DNA from: DATJGR01 sp963780795
GTDB lineage: Bacteria; Pseudomonadota; Gammaproteobacteria; Pseudomonadales; Azotimanducaceae
Assembly: GCA_963780795.1 (NCBI GenBank)
Contig: CAWADH010000008.1
Coordinates: forward strand, 1,302,001-1,366,000
Direction of reading: 5' to 3'
Length of the DNA: 64,000 nt
A program made the translations under genes and the position numbers. Shown in pieces: positions 17,833-25,618 of this stretch (the stretch's first letter is position 1; each line of letters starts with the position of its first letter). Below the pieces are notes generated by a model. That model worked only from the letters and a program-made list of their open reading frames with translations. It did no database searches and was not told where the DNA came from.

Positions 17833-18201
17833 TCAGGTCGGCACGTGTGTCGTCGTGACTTCCGCCAGCAGCCTGTCGTCGTCGCCCCAGACCTGTGTGC
17901 GGATGACCGTGATCCTGCGTCCGACGCGTACCGGCACCGCGACACCACGTATCGTGCCCCCCTGCTGGTTCGCCAGCATGACGGCGTGCAGATCGACGCC
18001 GACCAGGAACTTGCGCTCGCCAGTCTTGCTCTCGTAAGCGCGGTTCGCTGCGCCGGTCGAAATGTTGTCCGCTAACGAGATGATCACGCCGCCGTTGATG
18101 TTGCCGGTGGGATTGCAGTGATGCGCTTCGATCTCGATCCGCGCGCTCACGTCTCCGTCCTGGTCTGCGTGCTGCATGCCGATGTACTGGTCGAACGTCA
18201 T
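17833..18201 (-). CDS. PaaI-family hotdog thioesterase
   Basis: 122 residues, the usual length of a single hotdog domain. H-H-C-N-P-T-G-N-I-N-G-G-V near residues 27-39, followed by S-L-A-D-N, matches the PaaI active-site region, in which Asn and the helix-borne Asp orient the thioester carbonyl. Such enzymes hydrolyse phenylacetyl-CoA or other acyl/aroyl-CoA esters, often to free trapped CoA. It is downstream of yceH (30 bp), so they may be co-transcribed. Substrate unknown. Confidence 0.83.
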   Translation of the reverse strand: MTFDQYIGMQHADQDGDVSARIEIEAHHCNPTGNINGGVIISLADNISTGAANRAYESKTGERKFLVGVDLHAVMLANQQGGTIRGVAVPVRVGRRITVIRTQVWGDDDRLLAEVTTTHVPT

Positions 18202-18230
18202 GGTGTCGCCTCGCAGACGGTGTTCACTGT

Positions 18231-18899
18231 TCAGGCCGGTCCATCCGCGGAGGAACCCAGGATTCGCTTCAACTCCTGCAACTCCTGCTCGAGCGCTTCT
18301 ATGCGCGACTCGAGTCCGCTGATTCGATCGACTCTCGCCGGTGTCGGCGTCGACGCACGCGGCTCCGGATCGGCCGGAACCGACTCGATGGGGCCCGAGA
18401 ACAGGTGCATGTATTCGAAGTCGCGACGCCCCGGCGTGCGCGGCAGGCGCGCCACCAACGGACCGCTTTCGTGGTTGATCAGTCCTTCCAGCGTTTCATC
18501 GACGGCCGTGTTGTCGGGGAATTCGTACAGCCGCCCGCTTCGGGCGCGGAGTTCGCCGGGTGTCTGACGGCCACGCAACAGCAGCAGACAGATCACCGCG
18601 AACTTCGGCTCGGACAGCTGCAGCTCCGCAAACGGCGTATTGCACAACCGCTGCGTGTATTTGACCACCCGACCTTTGAAGTTCTCCTCGCTGCTGACCA
18701 GGTGTTTGTTCTCGAGCTGCCGCGCGGCGTGCTGCACGGTTCCCTGATCGAGCGACAGCACTGGATCGCGACTGGACTTCTGATTGCACGCGAGCGTCAG
18801 CGCATTCAGCGTGAGCGGATATTGCTCCGGCGTCACAACCGACTTCTCCATCAACGAACCGATGATGCGCGCTTCGTTCAGGTCGAGGACGATGTTCAA
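18231..18899 (-). CDS. yceH: YceH (DUF480/UPF0502) family protein
   Basis: 222 residues. The N-terminal 170 residues match the UPF0502 two-winged-helix protein: E-A-R-I-I-G-S-L-M-E-K near residue 8, the hallmark P-E-Q-Y-P-L-T-L-N-A-L near 24, and C-N-Q-K-S-S-R-D-P-V near 38. The C-terminal tail (residues 190-215) is a Leu/Glu-rich coiled coil also seen in homologues. The family has DNA-binding-like folds but no settled function. It starts about 107 bp from the divergent M20 gene. Confidence 0.88.
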   Translation of the reverse strand: MNIVLDLNEARIIGSLMEKSVVTPEQYPLTLNALTLACNQKSSRDPVLSLDQGTVQHAARQLENKHLVSSEENFKGRVVKYTQRLCNTPFAELQLSEPKFAVICLLLLRGRQTPGELRARSGRLYEFPDNTAVDETLEGLINHESGPLVARLPRTPGRRDFEYMHLFSGPIESVPADPEPRASTPTPARVDRISGLESRIEALEQELQELKRILGSSADGPA

Positions 18900-19006
18900 C
18901 GCCGTGGTCCGCAGCTCGAGGGTTGCGGCAGTGTAGGAAAACGCGACCCGGCTGTCTGCGCCCGGCCGCGTGCTAGCATCGCCCGCACAACACGAGGATC
19001 AGCGCC

Positions 19007-20224
19007 ATGAATCAGCAGGTTCGCATTACCGATTGGCTCGAAGGTTCGCGCGCGCTGCAGAACGAGACCATCGAGCTGCGGCGATCGATTCATCGGGAAC
19101 CGGAACTCGGGCTCAAAACGCCGAAGACGCTCGCCAAGGTAAAAGCCGCACTCGCGGGACTGCCGCTGCAGTTCAAAACGGGACCATCGACCACCGGACT
19201 GATCGCGATTCTCGAGGGCGCCCGACCCGGCCGAACCGTGCTGTTGCGCGGCGACATGGACGCCTTGCCGATGCCGGAAGACACGAACGTCGAGTTCAGT
19301 TCCACCGTCGCCGGCGCGATGCACGCGTGCGGTCACGATGCGCACACCGCCATGCTGGCGTCGGCGGCAAAGCTCTTGTGCAAACAACGCGACCGCCTCG
19401 CCGGCCGCGTGATGTTCATGTTCCAGCCGGGCGAGGAGGGTTTTCACGGCGCTCGGCACATGATCGACGACGGCCTGCTCGACAACCCGTCGCCCGACGC
19501 CGCGTTCGCGATCCACATCGCGCCGAACGCACCTGCCGGCATATTGTCGTCGAAAGCAGGTCCGATGCTCGCATCCGCCGACGTCGTCAAAATCGAAGTG
19601 CGCGGCCGCGGCGGCCACGCATCGATGCCGCATCACGCGCTCGATCCGATTCCGATCGCCTGCCAGATCGTCACTGCGCTGCAAACCCTGGTCACGCGGC
19701 AGATCGACGCGTTCGATCCCGTGGTGGTGACGATCGCGCAGATCCAGGCCGGATCGACCGACAACGTCATTCCCGAGACCGCGTACCTCAACGGCACCAT
19801 TCGGTCGGTGTCCGAAGAATCGCGCGCGAAGGTGCACGCAGGCGTCACGCGCATCGCGGAAAACATCGCGCTCGCCCATGGCGCGGAGGCGGTGGTCGAA
19901 ATCAAACGAGGATTTCCGGTGACGGTTTGCGATTCTCGTGCAGCATCGATGGCCGAGCGCGCCATAATCAATTTGTTTGGCGCGACGGCATGGCAGACAA
20001 TGCAGAAGCCGATCATGGGCGCAGAAGACTTCTCCTACGTTCTGCAACGCGTACCCGGCGCGATGATGATGCTGGGCGTCTGCCCCGACGGGCAGGATTG
20101 GCACACCGCCTGCCCATGTCATTCGAACCGCATGGTGCTGAACGAATCCGTGCTGGCGCGCGGCGTGGCGGCGCACTGCGCCGTTGCGGAGCATTTCCTC
20201 GCGGAAGGCTTGCCTAGCGCGTAG
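19007..20224 (+). CDS. M20-family amidohydrolase (hippurate hydrolase-like)
   Basis: 405 residues, cytoplasmic. Zinc ligands and catalytic residues are readable: L-R-G-D-M-D-A near residue 81, H-A-C-G-H-D-A-H near 105-112, and Q-P-G-E-E-G near 143-148 with the general-base Glu. A lid/dimerisation domain follows (G-R-G-G-H-A-S-M-P near 203), and a late ligand is in G-A-E-D-F-S-Y near 343. These enzymes cleave N-acyl amino acids such as hippurate. It ends inside the convergent Nudix gene (11-bp overlap). It is distinct from the signal-peptide-bearing M20 enzyme in the integrative element at 28304. Confidence 0.88.
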   Translation: MNQQVRITDWLEGSRALQNETIELRRSIHREPELGLKTPKTLAKVKAALAGLPLQFKTGPSTTGLIAILEGARPGRTVLLRGDMDALPMPEDTNVEFSSTVAGAMHACGHDAHTAMLASAAKLLCKQRDRLAGRVMFMFQPGEEGFHGARHMIDDGLLDNPSPDAAFAIHIAPNAPAGILSSKAGPMLASADVVKIEVRGRGGHASMPHHALDPIPIACQIVTALQTLVTRQIDAFDPVVVTIAQIQAGSTDNVIPETAYLNGTIRSVSEESRAKVHAGVTRIAENIALAHGAEAVVEIKRGFPVTVCDSRAASMAERAIINLFGATAWQTMQKPIMGAEDFSYVLQRVPGAMMMLGVCPDGQDWHTACPCHSNRMVLNESVLARGVAAHCAVAEHFLAEGLPSA

Positions 20225-20639
20225 CGGCGAAGTACTCGATCGCGATCGGCAGGTCAGCGTCGGACCAATCGAGCGTTCGGACTTCAGCGTCATTCACCCA
20301 ACGCAGTTCTGCGTGCTCGAGCGCTCGCGGAACGCCATCGGTAAGTGCACACACGAACGGCAACAGCGTTACCTCTATGTCCGGGTAGCGATGCTCGACG
20401 CGCAAGAGCGCCCGCGTCGGACGAATCACGCAGCCGAGTTCCTCGCTCACCTCGCGAACGACGGCCTGCTCAGCAGATTCACCGGCAAGCATTTTGCCGC
20501 CGGGAAATTCCCATCGTCCCGCCCGCGCCTTGCCGGCGGCGCGCTTGGCGGCCAACACCCTGCCGGCTCGTTCGATGACGGCACACACCACCGTGACGTG
20601 GTGAGAATGCGCGACTCCAGTCATTCTTCCGCTCGACAT
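20214..20639 (-). CDS. Nudix hydrolase, MutT-like (8-oxo-dGTP diphosphatase type)
   Basis: 141 residues (an internal ATG at 20624 is an alternative start). The Nudix box is intact: G-G-K near residue 47 followed by G-E-S and R-E-V-S-E-E-L-G near residues 62-69. The W-E-F-P-G-G-K entry and short length are typical of MutT, which removes 8-oxo-dGTP from the nucleotide pool. The C-terminus (W-V-N-D-A-E-V-R-T-L-D-W-S-D-A-D-L-P-I) also matches MutT. Here the gene stands apart from secA, its frequent neighbour, so it could be a MutT paralogue. Confidence 0.85.
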   Translation of the reverse strand: MSSGRMTGVAHSHHVTVVCAVIERAGRVLAAKRAAGKARAGRWEFPGGKMLAGESAEQAVVREVSEELGCVIRPTRALLRVEHRYPDIEVTLLPFVCALTDGVPRALEHAELRWVNDAEVRTLDWSDADLPIAIEYFAATR

Positions 20640-20757
20640 TGCTTCGGAGCCAAATGTACGCCATCGGACGTTTCCTACACTGCACTCGCCTGAGACCCGA
20701 CAGCGCCGCTAGGCCGCCCTCGCGACCATGGTTCAAATCCGCACCGAGATAGCCACG

Positions 20758-21087
20758 ATGAAAATGGTTGAGATGATTGCCTGCCTGGTTGCGTTCAACT
20801 GTCCCACTGGCTGGGCCGATGTAGCAGACGCGCCTGACGCTGCAGACGCCACCGGAGACCGACCCACTCCCGCGCAGACCGAGTTGATGCAAGGCGCCAA
20901 CGAACGACGCCACGAAGCGGCCGCCGAGAAAGCCGACAACCAGCATCAGGCGGAAATGAAGAAGTGCGAGGGCCTCGTGTGGGAAGAAGCGAAGCTGTGC
21001 AAGGATCAGGTCAGTACGGAAACGGCGCAGACTCAAGCGAAAGTCGAGAAGGATCGAGAGAAGAAGGCGCCCGTGCCTTCGCCGTAA
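20758..21087 (+). CDS. small secreted charged protein of unknown function
   Basis: 109 residues from ATG 20758; an in-frame ATG 30 bases earlier would add a polar stretch ahead of the signal peptide. Residues 1-20 look like a signal peptide (M-V-E-M-I-A-C-L-V-A-F), followed by an Ala/Asp-rich linker and a long charged helix with two cysteines that could form a disulfide. I do not recognise a family. It is separated by about 88 bp from the divergent Nudix gene. Confidence 0.55.
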   Translation: MKMVEMIACLVAFNCPTGWADVADAPDAADATGDRPTPAQTELMQGANERRHEAAAEKADNQHQAEMKKCEGLVWEEAKLCKDQVSTETAQTQAKVEKDREKKAPVPSP

Positions 21088-21091
21088 CGCC

Positions 21092-21277
21092 TCAGGTGGT
21101 CTGTGGTTCGCGCGACGCACGAGAACGGATTGGCACCGCAACCCGTTGTGTAATGGCCAGATGACTCACCCGCGCCGCACGTCGGCGACCACGCCTGTAC
21201 TCTTCGAGCATCCGTCGCAACTCATCCGACGTCGCGGGATGCTCCGAACATGTCCGATACCAATTCACGAGATCCAT
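21092..21277 (-). CDS. possible small basic protein of unknown function
   Basis: 61 residues from ATG 21277, supported by GGAG six bases before the start. The first 35 residues form a credible amphipathic helix (D-L-V-N-W-Y-R-T-C, D-E-L-R-R-M-L-E-E-Y-R-R-G); the tail is Arg-rich. It lies 157 bp downstream of the DnaB-like gene on the same strand. Without homologues it remains tentative. The rest of 21278-21433 holds nothing I can identify. Confidence 0.35.
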   Translation of the reverse strand: MDLVNWYRTCSEHPATSDELRRMLEEYRRGRRRAARVSHLAITQRVAVPIRSRASREPQTT

Positions 21278-21433
21278 TCCGCACTCCAACGCATTGCAAG
21301 TCGGAAGCGTCAATGTTCGATTGCGACGAACCAGTCGTCTGTGGGTGCGCGACGGAGCACGGCGTAGGAAGCGTCCGGCGGGCGACGGCGCTCGCGCGCC
21401 GGGATGCACCAATCCGATAGCTCATCGCGGCCG

Positions 21434-22153
21434 CTACGTCGTCGGCACCGCCTCGATCTTCATCCTACCGGCGTTGAGGAAACACGCTTTGTTGAAAAGG
21501 GTCAGGTCCACTGGGTTCGGCAGGCGAACATCAGCCAACCGTGGATAAGCGCGCCTCGTAGAGTCGTAACGCCTATCGACCTGTGAAATGAACAGCAACA
21601 CCAGCCCGCGTTGTCGCGCAAAGTCGCGCAATGCCGTTAGCTGATCCGCCAGATCGGGGTTCTCGCGCTTTTGGTCCAGGAGTTGCAGATAGTCGACGAC
21701 CACCACGGTGCCAGGAAGGGCCTGATCCATCCGGTCGATGATGTATTGAGCACTGATGACATCCGAATCGTCGAATGTGAAGCGCGACCCGAAAGCTCCA
21801 AGATCCTCGCCGAGCTCGGTAAAGCGTCTGGCAATATCGGCTAGGTTGTAATCGAGCGTGAAGAACACGCAACGATGACCGCCTTTCATCGCCTCGATCA
21901 TCAGCTCCAGACTGAGGCGCGTCTTGCCCTGACGGGGTCGCGCGGCCAACAGCACGACGTCTCCCGGAACCAACTCCGCCAACAGGGTCTTGCCGTGCTC
22001 GCGGTCGAACGACCGACTGGCAAGCAGACTCCAGGTCTTGAACCCTTCGCGTCGCGCAATACGATCCAATGCTTCGTGAAGAGGAATCCGTTCCTTCCGG
22101 GCGAGAACTCTCGCCTCATGCTTCAATCGGAAAATCGGCGCAGACAATTCCAT
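21434..22153 (-). CDS. DnaB-like RecA-fold ATPase (helicase C-domain-like)
   Basis: 239 residues from ATG 22153, with GGAGG seven bases upstream; an in-frame ATG at 22177 also has a Shine-Dalgarno. An N-terminal helical segment (residues 1-40) leads to a RecA-type core: Walker A A-A-R-P-R-Q-G-K-T-R near residue 70, Walker B V-V-V-V-D-Y-L near 147, and F-I-S-Q-V-D-R-R near 183. It lacks the DnaB N-terminal domain, so it is not the replicative helicase. Short proteins of this type are common near mobile elements. It lies just outside the tRNA-Met direct repeat. Confidence 0.7.
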   Translation of the reverse strand: MELSAPIFRLKHEARVLARKERIPLHEALDRIARREGFKTWSLLASRSFDREHGKTLLAELVPGDVVLLAARPRQGKTRLSLELMIEAMKGGHRCVFFTLDYNLADIARRFTELGEDLGAFGSRFTFDDSDVISAQYIIDRMDQALPGTVVVVDYLQLLDQKRENPDLADQLTALRDFARQRGLVLLFISQVDRRYDSTRRAYPRLADVRLPNPVDLTLFNKACFLNAGRMKIEAVPTT

Positions 22154-22378
22154 ACTCAAACCTCCCGTTGCGGGCATCGTTCACAGTCCCTCCTTGTGTG
22201 ATGCGCTCGAACAGTCGGGTTCGAAGAGGATGAGCCCCGCACGTTGCGTACTTCCCCGACGGAGGGGGGCGGCCTGGGCTGAATGCCGCGATGGAGTATG
22301 CGTTAGTGACGCGCAGCGCGCCATGCACGGACGCTTCGAACAGCGAGCTCTTGTCTAGCTTGGCGTCTGTGTCGATTG
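22154..22378. other. gene-free spacer between DnaB-like gene and att repeat
   Basis: No coding sequence or RNA gene recognised. It would be the original chromosomal sequence downstream of tRNA-Met before the element inserted. It contains the leader of the DnaB-like gene. Confidence 0.5.
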
Positions 22379-22426
22379 TTGGTAGCTACGGGTGGACTTG
22401 AACCACCGACCCCAGGATTATGAATC
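22379..22426. repeat. att direct repeat (tRNA-Met 3' fragment), int-proximal end
   Basis: Identical over 48 bp to 31258-31305. Sequence is the complement of the 3' part of tRNA-Met, including the CCA; the 5' half of the tRNA is missing, so this is a remnant of the original gene displaced by insertion. Identity ends abruptly at 22427, where element sequence begins. Confidence 0.92.
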
Positions 22427-22693
22427 AACGTGCCGTTCGCGATCCATGATGTTGAAATCTCAAGCGATGAGGCCCTCACCGTTTCCAATACTGTTGTCTG
22501 CGCACCTTTACTAACTCGTTGATTCGCAGCCGTGCTAACGGCGGTATTGGAAATCAACGCCAGCGCGAAAGCGTGCATCGCGTCGCAGCTTGTACACGAT
22601 CGTTGAATCCGTCTCTTCGCCCTGAAGTCGCCGCACGTTCTAGACACTCGAAGCGGGGGCTCTCGGAGCGGATCTGCGACCGACTAGCGCGCC
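22427..22693. promoter_or_regulatory. element end with inverted pair of TATTGGAAA sites (candidate integrase arm sites)
   Basis: This gene-free end contains TTTCCAATA at 22482-22490 and its complement TATTGGAAA at 22545-22553. The same nonamer occurs twice in direct orientation at the other element end (31194, 31213) and once by the int/xis promoter (24814). Tyrosine integrases usually bind short repeated arm sites near att cores, so these are candidate arm-type or regulatory sites. No gene is seen in the interval. Confidence 0.5.
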
Positions 22694-23323
22694 CTACCAG
22701 CGCGGTGGCTTTGTTATCGTGGTACCAGGGATTGGATCGGCCAGCTGGTTTGCGCTCAAGTGATGCGGCCGAATGTGTCTAATGAAACTGGAGTTCTTAC
22801 GCAATTCGGCTGAGGGCTTTCGAAGAGGAGCACCCGGCGTGATCAGCCCGATTGTCTTCTGTTTTGCCCTGACCAAGGACAACGCAAGTGCTAGGTCCGA
22901 ATCGTTTGAGACCACCACTGCACAGTCGTATTTGTTGCGCCAGCAGTCGTCGAGCATGCTTACCGCGAGGTTGACGTCGGAGCCCTTCTCTTCGTTCTTC
23001 CACACTTCGACCGTGGCCGGCGGTGGCGATGCGTTTTCGAGACGGACCTTGTGTCGAAGGAAATGACCGAAATGAAATTCAACTAAGGGACATGCGGAAA
23101 CGAGGGCTCTGAAATAGGCGTCTTGACGTGCGTGGACGCCTGGATCGTTTGGGGTCGGCTGCACCCGCGCAGTGAAGTATTTGACCTTTAGAATGTTGTT
23201 CTTCTTAGGATCCAGGACGCTCTGAAAGAGCGTCTCAAGATTGAGCCACTTCCATTGCGTTCCCCTAACGCATCCGTAGTAGAAGTTGAATCCGTCGACG
23301 TAGACGATTGTCCGTGCGGACAT
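22694..23323 (-). CDS. NYN-domain (PIN-like, LabA/DUF88) ribonuclease
   Basis: 209 residues from ATG 23323 with GGGAG seven bases upstream. The NYN domain's acidic catalytic set is readable: Y-V-D-G-F-N-F at residues 8-14, G-S-D-V-N-L-A near 114-120, and V-S-N-D-S-D-L near 138-144. NYN proteins are metal-dependent PIN-like RNases; bacterial members are found in RNA turnover and in defence or toxin-like settings. A promoter and a Rho-independent terminator lie directly upstream (23404-23431 and 23336-23363), so expression depends on read-through. Last gene before the att remnant. Composition is more A/T-rich than the chromosome. Confidence 0.83.
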   Translation of the reverse strand: MSARTIVYVDGFNFYYGCVRGTQWKWLNLETLFQSVLDPKKNNILKVKYFTARVQPTPNDPGVHARQDAYFRALVSACPLVEFHFGHFLRHKVRLENASPPPATVEVWKNEEKGSDVNLAVSMLDDCWRNKYDCAVVVSNDSDLALALSLVRAKQKTIGLITPGAPLRKPSAELRKNSSFIRHIRPHHLSANQLADPIPGTTITKPPRW

Positions 23324-23335
23324 TTTCGCTCCCAG

Positions 23336-23363
23336 AAAAAGCAGGGGCTCCCGAAGGAGCCCC
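23336..23363 (-). terminator. Rho-independent terminator in the NYN-gene leader
   Basis: Read on the minus strand: an 8-bp perfect stem (GGGGCTCC / GGAGCCCC, 23363-23344) closed by a TTCG tetraloop, then TGC and five T's (23340-23336). It lies 12 bases upstream of the NYN start codon and just ahead of its ribosome-binding site, and downstream of a candidate promoter. It could end integrase transcripts, attenuate the NYN gene, or form the 3' end of a short RNA. Confidence 0.85.
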
Positions 23364-23403
23364 GCGCCCAGCGACCGAAGTCCCCGGGGTAGTAGCCGAG
23401 AAT

Positions 23404-23431
23404 TCTATATAGGCTTGGTTGGCGATGGCAA
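23404..23431 (-). promoter_or_regulatory. candidate sigma-70 promoter upstream of terminator and NYN gene
   Basis: On the minus strand, TTGCCA (23431-23426), a 16-bp spacer and TATAGA (23409-23404). Transcription would begin near 23397 and meet the terminator after about 60 nucleotides, giving either a short RNA or, on read-through, the NYN mRNA. No competing open reading frame occupies 23364-23591. Confidence 0.45.
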
Positions 23432-23591
23432 GATTCCTGCACATCAGGGCTGACAATTGGCCGCAAAAAGCGCGGACCAGCGCAAGTAGCGAAAAATCCA
23501 AGGCTAACCTAGGCTGGCGAAATGTTAAGCGATGCGCGCTTTGCGGCTTACGAGGTGCGCGAACTCCGAGATTCGTCGCCCGAATTAGAAA

Positions 23592-24575
23592 TCAACGCAA
23601 GGGTTTGACCGTGTCTGGCTTCACTCTGTACACGCGCTGTGTCACGCCAGAGTCAGCATGCCCGAGCAGCTGACGCGCATGTTCCAGTGTCGTGTCGCTA
23701 CCCGTCTTCCGACGCAGATCATGTTCGGTGAATCGTTTGGCCAGGACGCCTTTCTCGATCGCGGAAGTCATCCGGCGCTGCCAGATCGACTTGAAACCAT
23801 CGCGCGAATAGGGAGTCCCCGAACGAGTCGAGAACAAGTAGAGGCTTCCGATACGCCGGCGTAGCCGCCGCGCCTGTTGGATCGCTGCTCGGAGTTCGGC
23901 CGACCATTGGATGATTTGTTGCTTGCCCGTCTTGCGCATCGTGACGTGAATTCCATCGTCTTTCAGTTGGTCTAGACGCAACTCCAACAAGTCACCCTGT
24001 CGTAGACCGGTAAGCACTTTCACGTCCACATACGCTGCGAGAAACGTGCCCGCGAACGTTCGAAACGCGATGAACTCTGCGTCGTTGATGTATCCATCTC
24101 TCGCCTTCTCCTTGAAACGCTCAACGCCTCGGCAAGGATTGAAATCGGTAGGAACCGCTCCCCACCGCCCCGCTTTCTTGAACATATGCGAAAGCAACGC
24201 GATCTCTCGGTTGGCACGAACTCTTGAAGTCTTTGCGCGCTCATCTAGATACGCATACACGTCCTGGCCCGAAATTCTCGACGGCTCAATCTTGCCGAAC
24301 GCTGCGCGCAGATACTTCGATTCGATGAGGTTGCTCTTGTGTGTCGACTCAGCTTTCAGCGGAGCGACCTCTGCCATGTAACGATCGATGACCCTCGACA
24401 TCGTCGACAGCGGTTGATTTGAATCTCGGATCCGCGCGTACTGCGCCATTGCTCTGACGTAATCGCGACCAAGATTTGTCCAGCTATTCGAACCGTACTC
24501 GACGAAGTAGTAACTTCCCGACCTGAGGTACATGCGTTCGGGGAGATGTCGATCCTTACGACGCTTTCGACCCAA
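23592..24575 (-). CDS. tyrosine recombinase (phage-type integrase)
   Basis: 327 residues. All catalytic residues are present: Arg in L-T-G-L-R-Q-G-D near residue 190, Lys in R-K-T-G-K-Q near 217, H-D-L-R near 284-287, His in L-L-G-H-A-D near 305, and the nucleophile Tyr in Q-R-V-Y-R near 315. An N-terminal arm-binding-like segment and a SAM-like core-binding domain (residues about 58-150) precede the catalytic domain. It starts within the 3' end of the DUF4224 gene (20-bp overlap). It should catalyse site-specific recombination at the tRNA-Met 48-bp core. Confidence 0.93.
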   Translation of the reverse strand: MGRKRRKDRHLPERMYLRSGSYYFVEYGSNSWTNLGRDYVRAMAQYARIRDSNQPLSTMSRVIDRYMAEVAPLKAESTHKSNLIESKYLRAAFGKIEPSRISGQDVYAYLDERAKTSRVRANREIALLSHMFKKAGRWGAVPTDFNPCRGVERFKEKARDGYINDAEFIAFRTFAGTFLAAYVDVKVLTGLRQGDLLELRLDQLKDDGIHVTMRKTGKQQIIQWSAELRAAIQQARRLRRRIGSLYLFSTRSGTPYSRDGFKSIWQRRMTSAIEKGVLAKRFTEHDLRRKTGSDTTLEHARQLLGHADSGVTQRVYRVKPDTVKPLR

Positions 24576-24792
24576 CTTGAAGTTCCCTCAGTGCGTCCCA
24601 GTCCGGCGCATCCACATTTGAACGGCGTTGACCCATTCGCTCAAGCAACGCGGTTCGTGCAACGACCGGCTGCCCAAATCTGTTGGGGAGGAACGGTATT
24701 CCGTTTCGTACGAGCCACGCTCGCTGGTCGGCCTTCCGCTTGTAGCCGGTCAGCTCCTCAACCTCCTCGGTCAGCAGAAACGTTACGCCCAT
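24556..24792 (-). CDS. DUF4224 protein, probable excision/regulatory partner of the integrase
   Basis: 78 residues. The sequence F-L-L-T-E-E-V-E-E-L-T-G-Y then Q-R-A-W-L-V-R-N-G-I matches the DUF4224 domain, a small helix-turn-helix-like module regularly found immediately before phage-type integrase genes, as here with a 20-bp overlap. By position and size it may be a directionality factor or an int regulator; that is inference. A nonamer shared with the element ends lies 22 bp upstream of its start (24814-24822). Confidence 0.8.
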   Translation of the reverse strand: MGVTFLLTEEVEELTGYKRKADQRAWLVRNGIPFLPNRFGQPVVARTALLERMGQRRSNVDAPDWDALRELQVGSKAS

Positions 24793-24953
24793 CGAACTCG
24801 GCTTCGCCAGTCATTTCCAATAGTGTGAAGCGAGTTCACCGCGTTTCATGCATTAAAACCCGACAACTCTTGATTTGATTTTCTGGTCAGGCAGAAGCGC
24901 CTGAGCAATATAGTTCTGTTCGCCCGAAACCATCGCTATTGGAGGCGAACACC
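24793..24953. promoter_or_regulatory. divergent regulatory region between int/xis and alpA operons
   Basis: 161 bp, A/T-rich, separating the minus-strand DUF4224-int genes from the plus-strand alpA-zinc finger-repA genes. It holds TTTCCAATA at 24814-24822, also present at both element ends, and a TTGATTTGATT tract at 24870-24880. TATAGT at 24909 could be a plus-strand -10, but I see no well-spaced -35. Likely the lysogeny-like switch of the element. Confidence 0.45.
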
Positions 24954-25166
24954 ATGGCTCAACCACGAACAACCGACTTGCCCTGCATCTCATACTCGAT
25001 TCCCAACGCCGCCAAAGTCTTGGACGTGCCGGAGACCAAGCTCTGGCAGGCCGTCAAAGACAGACAGCTGCGATCGTTCAAGGTGGGACGATCGCGGCGC
25101 GTCTCGCACCAAGCACTCTGCGAATACGTCGAAGCGCTTGAGCGTCGCCTGGGAGAACTGGCATGA
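24954..25166 (+). CDS. AlpA/excisionase-like helix-turn-helix protein
   Basis: 70 residues from ATG 24954, chosen because GGAGG lies eight bases upstream; a TTG 15 bases earlier is in frame. The pattern I-P-N-A-A-K-V-L-D-V-P, then W-Q-A-V-K-D-R-Q-L and K-V-G-R-S-R-R-V is the winged-helix HTH_17/AlpA type used by element regulators and excisionases. Its stop overlaps the next start (ATGA). Divergently placed to int/xis, it is the likely regulator of element transcription or excision. Confidence 0.75.
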   Translation: MAQPRTTDLPCISYSIPNAAKVLDVPETKLWQAVKDRQLRSFKVGRSRRVSHQALCEYVEALERRLGELA

Positions 25167-25618
25167 GGCGGGCGGAACAACTGGGTTCGTCCGCAAATCG
25201 AGCTGATCCCGGCAGTCGCGTGTTGGCGCGCCTCGAACGCGTCGTCGATCGAGGCTACGGCCAGTTCTTCGCTCGCTGTCCGGCGCATGACGACACCAAT
25301 CCGAGTCTATCGATCAAAGTGCTCGACGATGGTCGGGTGTTGCTCCATTGCTTTGCCGGATGCGCGATCGATGAGGTTTTGAGGGCAATGCGACTCGAGC
25401 TCGCGGATCTGTATCCGAATGTTCCGACTCCGGCCAAACCAGCAACGATTCGGTGGAACTATCACGACCTGTTGTTGCTGGCTCGCAGGGAGATCCAAGT
25501 TGCGGTCATCGCTGCAGCGCACCTGTTGGACGGCAAACCATTCAACGACTCGGACCGCGCCCGTTTATTCGCGGCGCATGCGCGCCTCGTGAATTTACTC
25601 GAGGTGGTCCATGACTGA
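25163..25618 (+). CDS. CHC2-type zinc-finger (primase-like) protein
   Basis: 151 residues, starting in an ATGA overlap. Residues about 32-60 contain F-F-A-R-C-P-A-H-D-D-T-N-P-S-L and H-C-F-A-G-C, the zinc ribbon seen at the N-terminus of DnaG primases and in element replication proteins. The primase TOPRIM catalytic domain is absent, so alone it may only recognise DNA or assist a partner. The following RepA-like ATPase gene starts inside its 3' end (8-bp overlap). Together they look like a plasmid/phage-style replication module. Confidence 0.8.
   Translation: MRRAEQLGSSANRADPGSRVLARLERVVDRGYGQFFARCPAHDDTNPSLSIKVLDDGRVLLHCFAGCAIDEVLRAMRLELADLYPNVPTPAKPATIRWNYHDLLLLARREIQVAVIAAAHLLDGKPFNDSDRARLFAAHARLVNLLEVVHD

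Noticed and set aside
22379..22426. Second functional tRNA-Met gene
   Set aside because: The 5' half (acceptor 5' strand, D arm, half anticodon stem) is absent; only the 3' 48 bp match.
24870..24914. TTGATT ... TATAGT as promoter of the alpA operon
   Set aside because: Spacing of 28 bp or more between the elements is too long for a sigma-70 promoter.
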